Source: Thamnocephalis sphaerospora
Taxonomy: Eukaryota; Zoopagomycota; Zoopagomycetes; Zoopagales; Sigmoideomycetaceae
Direction: 5' to 3'
NCBI GenBank assembly: GCA_003614735.1
Contig: KZ992428.1
Location: 1-64,000 of the forward strand
Length of the DNA stretch: 64,000 bases
Notes under the pieces: model-generated
What the model saw: the letters and a program-made list of their open reading frames with translations, nothing else
Told to the model about the DNA's origin: nothing
Database searches by the model: none
Translations under genes and position numbers: made by a program
Shown here: positions 22,401-33,846 of the stretch, one piece after another
How the letters are laid out: each line of letters begins with the position of its first letter
Position numbering within the stretch: position 1 is the stretch's first letter

Positions 22401-23184
22401 GTCGCAGCCCTACTATCCCGCTGCTCGGGAGGGATTACCGCCGGTGATTCCAGAGGTAGAGGCCGGTGCATTGGCCTATCCTCTGTCGCACACGACCGGT
22501 CCGGCGCAAGACTACTCCGTACACGGTGACAACCGTCTCCCGCCGCTTGATCGCCCCAGTTCGCGTGGACAGACTACCATGACCCCAGTTGGACAACGGG
22601 TGAGCGGCTTTATGCGTGCTAGCCAGAGTGCTGAGGAGGAGAGGCGCCGTAGCAAACCACGTATGAGCGTGATGTCGCGCCTTAGTCGCACCATGGACGA
22701 CGGCAATGCACGGCGCTCCAACTCGCAATCCTCGCGACGCTCCAACATGCTGACACACGGCACACGCACCTCAGGAGGATACGATAGCACTAGTCTGATG
22801 ATGATCGGTGTGCCAGAGGAGACGGAGCGCAATGCTGACGACCTGCTTGGCAAGTTGACCGACTGGATGAACCGATATCTGGCAAGCAGCGGTCACCGTG
22901 CCGGTAATCTGACCAGCGATCTGCGCAACGGCTTCCTGATCATTCGCTTTATTGAAGAGCTTTCGGGCCACCATCTATCCACCGTGTTGCCAGGCATGCG
23001 CGAAACCGGTATGCCTCGGGAAGACATGAACTTGGCATTCACCTTTCTGCAGGCACTGGGCGTATCCATCAGTAGCTACACGCCCGCCGACATTCTTGCT
23101 GGCAACGAAGACAAAGTGGTGCAGATGCTGCTCTGCATCCAGCAAGCGTTTCCCAGCAGCGTTCCTGCCGATTTCTACCAGTAG
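19472..23184 (+). CDS. Boi-like polarity scaffold: SH3 - SAM - PH plus C-terminal calponin-homology domain
   Basis: Two exons (19472-19594, 19666-23184; 71-bp intron) give 1213 residues. Domains in order: an SH3 domain at 1-60 (VYALHDFVGENEDEMTFYVG ... NDGWWHGQNVRGETGLFPSN), split by the intron; a long disordered region with an (EP)n run near residues 200-222; a SAM domain at about 462-527 (WSVEQVVAWLHRVGLG ... LKELDITSFGRRYHVM); a low-complexity linker; a PH domain at about 791-894 (HQGWLRRQTLGPVKVWKRRW ... DEDATKAWIKCL); and a C-terminal CH-like domain at about 1097-1208 (DLRNGFLIIRFIEELSG ... MNLAFTFLQALGV). Yeast Boi1/Boi2 have SH3-SAM-PH and act with Cdc42 and the exocyst at growth sites; I infer a similar cortical role. 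The CH module is not part of yeast Boi proteins. Confidence 0.85.
20143..20206. repeat. Glu-Pro dipeptide coding repeat
   Basis: A GAGCCx/GAGCCT hexamer-like tract codes about ten EP dipeptides in the disordered region of the Boi-like protein. It probably forms an extended acidic polyproline-like spacer. Confidence 0.8.
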
Positions 23185-23426
23185 TATTATCACTGTGGCA
23201 TTTGTATCGCAAATCACAGGCCAGCGCTCCACCTTTTATGAAGTTCGCGCATGCTTGCCCGCTCTCTCTTGTCTTTTATTGTGGCCGTGTTTTCGTTTCC
23301 TTGGTCCTTTACGCAGTTTACCCATCGCATGGATGCTATATTTTCAATCTTTATAAACCTTACTTGGGCTTGCTTCCGTCAACCGACCGGCGCTATTTGA
23401 TGGCAAACACGACCTTTTTACGCAAA

Positions 23427-25001
23427 CTAGAATGCTAGCGGATCGACACCGCCGCCACCGCCGCCACAGCCAAGTTTGGCAGACGGATTTGCCCGCGATG
23501 CAGAGCCACTGCCGGCTGCTGGCGCGCTGCGCCGCTCTGTCACGCCACCTTCAGGCGGCAGATGGAACGTCTCCACCATGAGACCGTGTCGCCGCTGGCG
23601 GAATGCCAAGTTCTCCGCCGGATGGCCGTACTTGACTGATGTAGACAGCAGCGTGTTGACGCCCGCAGCACGGCGGATCTGCAGCGTTCCGTGATAGCCG
23701 GTGGCAGAATCGGTGGCTCCCATAGCCGCACGCTCTTCATCTGCGCCATGAGGTCAGCCTCGAATCGCATTGCAATAGGCTGCATGCAGTCTGTCAAGGT
23801 GCGCACCTGTAAACGAACGCAGCTCGAGGACCAGGTCTGCGCAGTGCTCCAGACGCCGAAGCCAGGCAGCCGACTGTGACGTTGCCGCTACGGACTCGTA
23901 CAGATAAGCGGGCAGCGTGATCATGGCCACAGCTAGTGAATAGCGTAGCAGGCCGCGAAGGCTGTGCAAAAACTGAAAGGTGGCCTATGTTGCAGCGTTA
24001 GTGTCGCTGGTGAGCTGAAAAGTGTAGGCGGCGCTGTCTACTGCGCGCATTACCTGAGGCGATGCCGCAGGCCAGCTTGGCGAAGCAAGTGACTGGATGG
24101 CAATGCGAAGTATGCGGCGTGGTGCATCGCCTGTCACTGGTTTGGCCACAGCACTAGAATACGATGCGGATCGAACACGGGTCGACATGCGGCTCAGATC
24201 TCACGCGCAGTAGAAACGCACCTGTACTCGCCGTCCACTTGTTTGGCAATCTCGGCGTAGAGATGCGCGTATGGATCGGCGGGTTTGCCGTGCTCTGCCC
24301 CGTTATATTGTGCAAGATAGTCCATCGGCACACAGCAGACACTCGCTGCCGCCAGCTGCTCTTCACGGACGGTCTTAGTCAGATCAAATCGATGGCAAAA
24401 AGTCGCTACGCCTGCGCCATGGTGAGCAGTGCTATACATCGCTGGTATTTTGAGTGCAGTAAGCTCACCTGCACTGCTTGCGCCTTGGCCCATGTCCGTC
24501 GATCCGCCGTCGACTCTCTTCAGCTTCTGGTACCGCCAGGCAATCTTCATACGATCTGCCTCGCTATCGGCCGGTACGGCTGCTGGAGTGCCGCTCTCCT
24601 GCTTAGGCTCGGTGGTGACATCCGTCCATCCAGGCAGTCTGCGCAGAAGTGCATCGGGTGCTTCATCGGCCGATGCGACCAGCATGCCGTGGCCGTGTGC
24701 CATTCCCTGTGCCAGAAAATAGCGCAGCAGCAGCTGGGCGTAGCGCGTCTGTTGGTCCTCTCTCACTATCAACAGCGTTCCCACCGGTAGTCCGCCGCCT
24801 AGAAAACGTGCGCGTCGGCAGGTGGACGAGTCAAGGACAGCTGGCAGTTGGTATATGCGCCATACATGCATCGCTCGCAAGGATATCGTCTAGCGAGCTA
24901 ACACCGCTCGAGGTAAGCAGCTGGCTATTGTACGCCGAAAGCCGCGTGCCGGTAGGTGGCGCTGGCTGGCTGGCCGGAGTGCGTCGCTTGAATGAGCTCA
25001 T
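23427..25001 (-). CDS. ELP4: Elongator complex subunit Elp4 (PAXNEB family)
   Basis: Elp4 is part of the Elp456 RecA-like hexameric ring of Elongator, needed for wobble-uridine tRNA modification. Six exons: 24866-25001, 24469-24798, 24222-24411, 24054-24153, 23807-23984 and 23427-23740, 415 residues, with phase kept at every junction. Family blocks are TRLSAYNSQLLTSSGVSSLD, GGLPVGTLLIV, MKIAWRYQ, FCHRFDLTK, RRILRIAIQSLASPSWP, FLHSLRGLLRYSLAVAMITL, ENLAFRQRRHGLMVETFHLP. Exon 1 joins exon 2 as DDILASDACGGLP, a four-residue insertion relative to the usual DDxLGGGLP. An upstream in-frame ATG at 25028 would add nine residues. It is divergent from the coiled-coil gene, with only 102 bp between starts. 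Confidence 0.93.
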
Positions 25002-25103
25002 GTGGATTGTTGAGGCGGTGGACAGCAAATGAATGAGACGGCAGACGTTTGCTTCTGTTTCTTTGTTGTGTATACTTGACGCGACATTTCAGCCACCAGC
25101 AAC

Positions 25104-26009
25104 ATGGAGCCACCGCCACGCCAGCCAACGCGAAACATGCTGCCGCCCTTGCCAGAGACACCGCCAGAGGATACAGATGTGCTGCTGGTGTGTAGAGACC
25201 ATTGAAGCGAGCTGCGTACAAGCCATAACGTTTGTGGCGCGTATAGCATCTCAACGAAAGTATGGAGCAAGTGCGCAGAACGTTACAGAGTGAACTAAGC
25301 AAGAGACAGGCGCAAGTTGCTGCGCTGCAACGTGAGCGGCGGTATGTTGGTGGTGCGGTCCCGCAGCTAGTTCGACAGACGTGAGCTGAGTATACCGTAT
25401 AGCGCAAGTGGAACGGCGCAGCGTGCCCGCGTGCTGGAAGTAGGTGCATCGCTGGCAGCAACACAATGCGCCACACTTATCACGTTCTTTTAGATGCGGC
25501 AAGTTTTGGATCGGGCGCTTGAGCTGCAGCGTAGGAAGCAAGTGCTAGAGCAGCAGCAAGAGCAGATTGCCCGTGCAACAGAGTGCGTAGAGGCTGTTTG
25601 ATGCATGCGGTTAAATCGTGCCGCATTTAATACCTCTTGCAGTGAGCTAGCAGAAAGGATAAATACCGCGCACATGGAGCAGGAAGAAATGCGCCAGGAA
25701 CAGGAGTACGCCAAGCTGCTCAATAAACAGCTGCGACAGGAACGTCGCGGTAAGTGGACTTGCAGCAACTAGCCGACGTTGAAAAGCGCTACTTCTGATG
25801 ATTCTATACTATGCGGCGATACAGAGCATGTAAGACAGCGAAAGCGCGAAGTGCGCGAGATGCGAGAGTACAGCGCAGGTGTGAATTACTGCGCATGCAA
25901 TGTTGCATCTTGGTCCTGTACACTGACTTGCATGGCATGGACAGTGGTGGAGGACAGGATCAGAGAGCTGGTAAACCAGTGCTGGGAGCTGGAGCAGCGT
26001 CTAAAGTAG
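25104..26009 (+). CDS. Small coiled-coil protein, function unknown
   Basis: Seven short exons: 25104-25187, 25247-25341, 25403-25439, 25494-25582, 25643-25749, 25825-25878 and 25945-26009. All junctions are in phase, giving 176 residues. After a proline-rich N-terminus (MEPPPRQPTRNMLPPLPETP), nearly the whole protein is a charged Gln/Arg/Glu coiled coil (VRRTLQSELSKRQAQVAALQ, MEQEEMRQEQEYAKLL, VVEDRIRELVNQCWELEQRL). No family is recognised. Size and shape would fit a kinetochore, spindle-pole or SNARE-associated adaptor, but nothing proves that. The strict coding phase across six introns is the main evidence that it is real. It shares a very short divergent promoter with ELP4. Confidence 0.65.
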
Positions 26010-26408
26010 CCACCACCATTGCCATGCCTTTAGGGTGTGGTTTGCTTGACGAGTGGTTGGAGTATCTGTCGTGATTGCGGATATACAATTCATATCGCTG
26101 CCACTGCTCTTGAAGTTGTATACTATGCTGTGCAAATGCGCACACAACAAGATGGCGTCCTGGCCCTCGCTGTAGTGTCAACTGTGTTGGGCGCATTGAG
26201 TCAACGCACGGCGCCACGTTTGCTAGCAATAAAGTGACTAGTGTATTTAAGCAAGCAGCACGGATAAAGGGAATGTTGGCGGAAACATGTTCATGACAGA
26301 TGCATGGCGGAACTTCAACAATGCGCATACCACTGCTGCAGTCAGAGCACGCAAATCTCGACTGCAGAGCCAGTGAGTATAGAGAATACATAGTCCAGCA
26401 GACGTAGT
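26010..26408. other. Intergenic between convergent genes
   Basis: Lies between the 3' ends of the coiled-coil gene and the ARF-GEF gene. Nothing beyond presumed 3' UTRs is seen. Confidence 0.4.
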
Positions 26409-29400
26409 CTAATGAGCAAGGCGCGACGTGTTGGTCGCGGACGTGTCTGCACTCTGCAGGGACGACAGCGAGTCAAGCGACTGAGACACGAGATGACTCT
26501 TCTTCCTTAGCGAAGTTTGCGACGACGACGACGCCGACTTCATCTGGCTAGGCAAGGGCAGCGTGCTCAGCTCTGCCTCAAGCATCTCATGATAGCAGGT
26601 GAGGCGCTGCAGCTCAATGTAGTTTTGCCGCAGACGAAAGTTGAGAGCGCGGCCGGCTGCCATGGCACGATCGCGCGTCTTTCGGCGCACTGGTGCTGTC
26701 ACGGAAATCTGCAGATGCAGGCGTATTGTGGCTGTCATCGCATGTTCCAGCTCAGCCAGACAGCGTGAGACTGCTAGCACCTTGGCGCTGACCGCGTCGT
26801 AGCGTGCGCGTGCTCCGCGACGTGCATCGGTCGACTCGCCTGGCGTGGCCATGTCCAGATCTACCGACCGATAGGCAGCCGCAGCGTTGATCTTGAACAT
26901 CCAGTCGGCAAATTCCTGCTCGCTGCTGGCGCGCAGCATCCATTGCTGACCATCGGGGAAGCATAGTCGAAAGGCATGCGGGTGCTTTTGGTAGTTGCGG
27001 TCGACAACACAAATGGCATCCTTGAGAGAGCAGATTTCGACGGGACGTGGCGCAGGACACATGTACTATGAAGTTACACAGTTAGCTGACTACTCGTCTG
27101 TGCCGTTTGCTTCTCCCGCTGGCATGAGTGTGTATAGTGTACTTACCGGTAGCGGTAGACCACTCTGGCTAACGACAGACGGAGATCCACGATTGGCCGG
27201 GTCACGGAACCAGGCAACATCCGAAAACACCAGCAGCTGTGTGCCGCAGAGTGCAATCCAGTGCTGCACCCAGCTGCGATGGCCACTGCGCTGTCCGCTT
27301 TGCAGCTGGTCAAGCTTGCGCCAGACAAGATCGTGCTTGGCGCAAATCAACTCTGAGCCGATAGATGCATCGTCTGCGTCGGTAGGCGGACGAAGCATGT
27401 ACTCGATAGACCGGCTTTGAGGCGATAGCGACGCGCTGGCACGAAGGCCAGAGACGCGTAGTGCACATCGACGCTGCAGCGCTACGTCTGGACTCTGCGC
27501 TCTGCGGCGCCCATCGGGCCGATACGTGAACTGAGTCGAGTCTGGCAGTGGCAGATGCGCGCTTAAACGCGCCTTGTTGGCCTGCTGCAGAAAGCGGTCG
27601 GGTGAGCTGCTACCGTTGATGGTTGGTCGACGACCCAGCAGACGGCTAAAGATGCCCTGGCCATCGCCTGCGGCAGATGCAGCAGCAGCCTGAGCTCCAC
27701 TCTGATCACCGGCATGCGTCAGCCGAGAGCTGATAATGTTGTCATGCAGAATCTATGAGCAGGGTCGTCGTGTAAGTATCAATCTGTGCAGCTGCACAGC
27801 AAGGGAGCACTTACCTCCAGTACCTCTGGTGCCGTTGGATTGGCCTTGTCAATGGCATTTGCCTGACTGAAAAAGTGGTCAAACGACATGGGCCGTTTGG
27901 CGTTGCCATGTACGTTTGTGTGCAGCAGCAGTATTGCAAATGCTATGGAATACACCGCATCTATACCAGAGATGCCACAGGTGTGAGCCATGGCATGTGT
28001 AAGCGTGCACTGCCAACAGCGCACTTACCGGGTGACGGGAACATGTCTGGATTGCACTCAAAGAAGCGGCTGGCAAATGCAATCAAAATGTAGTCTACCT
28101 TCTCCGGCTCACGCGGCAATGGAAGCTCCAGGAACAGGGAGCTGCACAGGCATGTTAATAGGCTAGCTTGCAAACAGAGCTGTGACATTGATCTCGCTGA
28201 AGTGATGACTTACCGAAGTGCAAGGTCAATGGATGTTTCTGTAAAGTTGAAGTGCGTTAGGTAGGTTGCGAGCACGGCTAGTGGACTTTTCTCGTCAGCT
28301 GCTTCCAGTCGCCGTCCAGTGATCATGCTTGGTGTAACTCCCTGCACTGTTGGTCCGATTCGCGGGCTATTCTGTGCGGCTATAGAGCCAGAGCGGGAGG
28401 ACGGGAACTTGCTGCGCGACGACACACCGGAACGTGCAGGCTGTAGAGCTAGCGTGTCCGCCAGAGAGCTAGCCGACGAGGAAGACGCGTACGGCTTGGC
28501 TTCCAGAACGGAGCTGACTCTGCTGCTGCTGTCGCTGCTGCTATCAGCAGATTTGGGCGCTGGCTCAGCAAGCGTAGCTGGTCGTTCCGGTGCACTCTGC
28601 GCGGGCATCTGTGGCAGTGACACACTGGAGCTCGTCCTGCTGTGCAAATTGCCTGCGGCAGACTGCGGTCGATCGCTTTGCAGAATCTGGTTCCATGGCG
28701 GCAACCGCTCCCACATATTCGGATCACCGCCGCTGCTAGTGTTGCCGGCAGCTTGACCAGGCATCTGCAGTGCCTTTGTAGACATGTCCTTTGTGCCACG
28801 TTCTTGGCGAATGCTATCTGGCGCAGGAATAGCCGGTAGCGGTGCATCGTCTGCTTTTGCACGGGGTACAGAGATCATTGCTGGTGGCGCTTGGGATTGT
28901 GTGTTGGCACCGGTGGCTATAACAGCGCTTGCTCGCGTAGCTGCGGACTCGGCAGGAGCTGGTGGAGTTGTGCTAGCGGATAAAGTTGATCTGTGACCCA
29001 AAGGGCTACCACGCTGCTCCGTGTGGACCTGCACCTTTGGCTGTTCCCCGTCGTTTGGCGGTACCTCCTCTATAGGCGACTCGGGCATCACGACATTACG
29101 TAGACGGGAGTGCTTGCGCACATGGGACCTAGCATGGCTGCCTGTACGGAAGATTGGTGTATGTTCCGATTTGCCCGTACGCAACGAGGATTGCTGGCTC
29201 TGCGGCACAGAAGGACGTCTGTTGGTGCTAACAACAGGGTCTGACGAGCTTCTTGCGTGTTTTGAGGCCTGCTCTGCCGCTGGAACGGCCGGTGCTGTAA
29301 CAGCTGGGCTTGAAGTGGACGCAGAGGCCGCCGCTGTACCTTTATCGGCCGGCATTGCCTGGCCTGCCTCTGTTGGCGCATTTGTGCTCGCGTGAGTTTG

Positions 29401-32400
29401 CTTTCCAACATTTGCACCTCGCGACTGGAGCATGGCAACCAAGCTGATATTTGCAGCGGATGCTGGTTGTGGCGCCTGTTCTGCCTCTACTGGCACCAGC
29501 GGCGGCTTGGACAATGGAGCCGCAGCTGATGGCCTCTTTGGTGGCTCCATAGACATGGCATATGGCAATGGTGGTAGACCAGCACCAGCGTCACTTGCTG
29601 CTGCACCTGTGTCCGCACCAGCCACTGGCATACTCGGCACGGCATGCGACTTGTGCGCGCTCGACAGCTGGGGCGGCGTTGATGACATCGGGGCTGAGGA
29701 GGGCTGCTGCTGGGGCTTGGGCTTGTCCTGGATCACCGGCTGACCTTTAGTCAGCTGAACGATAGATGGCAGCGACGACGAGCCCTTCTGGTGTCGACCT
29801 TTGTGTTGAGTATCCACCGCCGGCACTGCTGCTGCGGAGGCATCAGTCGACGACGACGAAGATGCCGGCTTGCGGAAAAAGGCGGCTGCAGTTTTGCGAG
29901 TCTGAGTGGGCGGTGCATTGCTAAAGCCGTTCAGGGAAGAGAACCGCGCCGGCGGTCCGACATTGAATGTTTGTACAGACGCACGCGGATGCGGTTCCGG
30001 CCAAGACTGTTGCATATCAGGCACACCTGCCGGCGGCGGCGAAGGCAGCGACTTTTGGTGCAAGCCATCGTTGGAGATTGACTGTGAGCTTGAATGCATG
30101 TGATGTGGCGCCGTGGCCGAGAATATCGGAGCGGGAGGCGACAATGTCCGTAGCTGTTGAGGCGATACCGGTGAATGGCCCTGCGACTTGCTTTCATCAG
30201 CAGAATCCAACTCGTTGCTGGAAGCAGCATGCACCTGCTGACCGGCAGTCGAAGCGGCTTGGTGGTCCGAAGCGTCTGACGCACTGTCCTGCAGGATAGA
30301 CTCGGATGGCCCGGACAGTTCCACCAAGGACTGGATGCTGCTGCGTCGTCTTGTCCGGCGTTTTGCCGGCGACAGATCGTCAAGGATGCTGGAACCAAGG
30401 GTATCAATCGAGAACGAGTCCGAGAAAACGGTAGACAGGTGCTGGTCTAGCAGGTTGCGGAGTTCTTCGGCGATCAGAGGCGTTGCAGACTGGCGGTTAC
30501 CGGTGGATGGCTTCGCCGTCCTTTCGGCTGTGCCAATAAAATCGGCTAGTCCGCGGGACCGCCGCTGCATCCAAGCTTCCTCGGTCAAACCAACCAGGCT
30601 ACGCGATCGGCGGCGAAGGCCGGTTACCGCAGGCTTAGCGATACTCTCATTTGGACTGCTGTTTGCCACGCCCTGTGCCGCACGCAAAGCCATCTCACGG
30701 CGCGCCGCGCGCATCACATCGCGCTTGCGACGCGGCTTCTCTGGTTCCTCGTCAATCTGCGGTGGCACGACAGACTCGACAGACTCGACAGATTCATCGG
30801 CAGACTGCTCAGCGGAGGTGGTTTCGACATACTCCGATTCGTCCGACAGCAGGGGCGGTGACGCCGGTGCATCAGCTAGCTGTGTATGAAGCTGCGGGTG
30901 AGCAGCTGACGGTATATCGGTCATCTCTGACAAATCCTGTGGCAGAATGCCACTCACAGGCCGGTCGGCCAATAGGCTAGGTAAGGCTGGTAGAGGCTCT
31001 GGAGCGTCCGTAAAGGCGTCGTGCAAAATTGTCGTCAGCTCATTACGAAAATCAACCGTAGTTGGACGCTGACGCCGCGGTGGCGTTGCTAACGAGGATG
31101 GCTGTGACAGGAGTGACGATGGCGATGGAAGCGGTGACAGCGACGAAGATGATGGTAGCTGAGGAAGCGGTGTCGTGGCTGGGACGGGTACCTCCTGCGT
31201 CTGCTCTTCCGGCGCTGAAGACGGAAGCATAAACGATTCCAAGGAAAGCGGGTCATCTGACTCGGTGGCAAACGCCTCGTCAAACAGCATCGTAACTTCT
31301 GCCTTGATCTCTGCAGTGACAGGTCGCTGGTTACGGCGAACCGATGTGGGCGGTGACGAGGCTGGAGAAGCGGCAGCAGCAGCCGCAGCAGCAGCGGTGG
31401 CGCTCGAAACAACCGGTGCTGGTTCTTCTTCGACCGACGCCGGGCCCGAAAAACTCGTCTCCTTCCTCTCATGGTGGCTGTCGGCAGCAAGAAGCGTTGG
31501 CTCCGATAAAATTTGTTGGTCATCACGGGAAAACATATCATCAAGCAGCATAGTAAATTCAGACTGGAGTTCTGTAGCCGGGTTGTCGGATGCAAAATGC
31601 GCAATATTGTCGTCAAAAGCCAAGGGTAGTGCACCAAGTCCACGCTCAACCTCGCTAGATACTGCGATAGCACGAAAGGGCACATCCAAGTGACCGTCGT
31701 ATTCTGCCTGTTGTCGCATAGCAAACGCATCGTTGCTGTCGCTTTGGACCTCGTCATTGTACGTCTGATCGGCATTCTCGTCCTTTTCGTCAATCGCAGT
31801 AAAGACTGACGTTTCAGTCAACTCATCGGCATGATGAACATCAGAGTCGCACTGTTCAGCATGCTCATTCGTTTCCTCACTTGCGGTGCTGCTTGGCAGC
31901 ACGTTAGCGCTACGGGATACGGATATGCTAGCACCAGTCAGTGAGCATGGCGGCATAAGCATTCAGGCATATACAACAGTCACTTACCTGGACAAAAATG
32001 CTGGTTCCACAATGCTTGCTATTTTACTTTTGCGTAGCCGAGCTTCCTCTATTTCCAGCTGACGCAGCTCCTCGCGAAGGCGTTCCTTTTCCAGCTCGTC
32101 CCGTCTCCTGCGCTCTTCAGCCTCGGCAATCAACTGCAGGCGCTCCTTTTCAATCGCCTCGCGCTGCAGACGCTCTCGTTCCAGCGCTTGACGCTCCTCC
32201 TCCATGGCAGCCCGTCGACGTTGGACTTCCTCCTCCATCCGCTGGCGCTCCTCCTCCATCCGCCGACGCTCTTGCTCCATTTCCTGACGTTGGCGCTCAA
32301 ACGCCTCCTCAAGGCGCCTCAGCTCCTCATCGACTGCTAGACGCCGTCTGTCCACACTTTTCTCGACCCGGCGACGATCCTGATCCTTGGCAGCACGCGA

Positions 32401-33207
32401 TCGCTCCATTTCCTGGGCTAAACCCAGCCGCGTTTCCTCGATCGCGGATGGTGTGTTGTCGGCATCATGGACAGTGTCGGCTATGGCGTTGTCACCATCC
32501 GAAGATGGCACGACATGTAGAGATGACTGCGCCACTGTTTCAGGCTGCAGGCTGCAATCATCAGTCGGCAGACAGGTCTCTGGTGCAAGCGTGGGTGAGC
32601 TCGGCGCATGCGACAACGTGTTTGCTTCCTCGGACGAGTCCAGCTTAGGCAGCGATGCCTGGGCGACCTCGACGATACTGGTGTCGTTCTGCTCTGGGAG
32701 GCTAGGCAGGTGAAACCCATCGCCACCATCAGCGGGATCCGTGGCAAACATGGTGGTGCAGTCAAAAGTCACATCAGCATCGGTGGACATGGACGTATCG
32801 GCAAACGTGTGATCGGAATCACCACTACCCGCAGCTGCTCGTCCGCGACTGCGTTGTGCACGACGCATACGACGTTCTTTAGCATTCTGCAGAAGCCGCT
32901 GCCGGGTGCGCATGGTGTCCTCCATCTCTTGGCGTAGCGCATCTGCTTTCTCTTGACGAGCGGCCGTCTCCTTCTCGGCCAGTGAGCGCATTTCCTGCTC
33001 CACACGCCGCCGTCTGTCTTCGCCGTCCTGCTTCCACTGCTGCTCCTGGTCCAATGCGCCCTCTGCAGGCTCGCTCAGGCTCGTGTCGGCATGCCGTGCC
33101 GTCTGTAGGCCCAGCGTGTCAACCGAGCCACTGCGAACGTGCTGATGGGCATTGGAAGCGGTGCGTGAAATCAGCACGGCGGATGGGGATCGATGATGCT
33201 GATGCAT
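26409..33207 (-). CDS. Large Sec7-PH ARF guanine-nucleotide exchange factor (Syt1/Sec74 type)
   Basis: Six exons (31988-33207, 28214-31927, 28029-28141, 27815-27960, 27147-27752, 26409-27065) give 2151 residues in a consistent frame. A long charged coiled coil fills about residues 250-400 (EERQRMEEEVQRRRAAMEEE). A very long disordered Ser/Pro/Ala region follows, with four copies of a short repeat at residues 522-925. The Sec7 domain starts near residue 1600 (LAVLATYLTHFNFTETSIDL), includes PLPREPEKVDYILIAFASRF, whose Glu aligns with the catalytic glutamic finger, and continues with FAILLLHTNVHGNAKRPMSF. A PH domain follows (SWVQHWIALCGTQLLVFSD ... HAFRLCFPDGQQWML), then a helical tail. This Sec7-then-PH order matches yeast Syt1 and fission-yeast Sec74, which activate ARF GTPases on membranes. 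Function is inferred from that. Confidence 0.85.
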
Positions 33208-33846
33208 GCTGCAGGGTCACACGCAGCAATAAAAATAAGTCCTAATAGAGCGAGAGGTGTATGAAAAAGGGATGGGCCCGTTCTGGCGACAACAACAACA
33301 GCAGCAGTAGCGTGTCCAGCCGCTTAGCAAACTTGCTGTGCCCGGCAGTGTGCGATAAGTTCAGGGGCGCAAGGGTGTAATTCCGAGTGGGCCAGCCAAC
33401 AACGGAACAGCTTTCTACGAGCGTTGCTTTCACGCACTGCGCGCGCACTACACAATAAGGTATATTTAACCAAGGCGTAGCGCAATAGCAGCTAGCCAAC
33501 AGTATGCTGCAGGTTCAATAGAGCACCAGTCAGCGAGAGTAGACTAGCTATAGAAAGCGAGAATGTCAGGTAGGTGAAGGTGCGAATAGATGAGCGACAC
33601 AGTGGTCAGCAGTAGACAAGGCGAGGAAAGACTAGTGGTGTACAGGCACAGCGGCGACTCGAACGGCATCGACCATGTTTAGTAGGCGGGGACGCGACAT
33701 GCCGCATAGCGTGGTACACATGCCCCCATTCGATGAAACCGTTCATCATTCTCTGGCATCGGCAGCCTATTGCCGCCTTTTGCGGCAGGCATGCTTGGAG
33801 CCATTTGCAACTCACGCAATTACGGATAGCATTCCTTTACGGGGAG
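33208..33846. promoter_or_regulatory. Promoter region of the ARF-GEF gene
   Basis: 639 bp between two minus-strand genes. Contains CAA/CTG-type short repeats around 33290-33310 and no supported gene. Confidence 0.4.

Noticed and set aside
31089-31793. 234-codon Arg-rich frame on the minus strand overlapping the ARF-GEF
   Set aside because: Alternative frame of the same strand as the ARF-GEF linker; basic composition comes from frame-shifted Ser/Asp codons.
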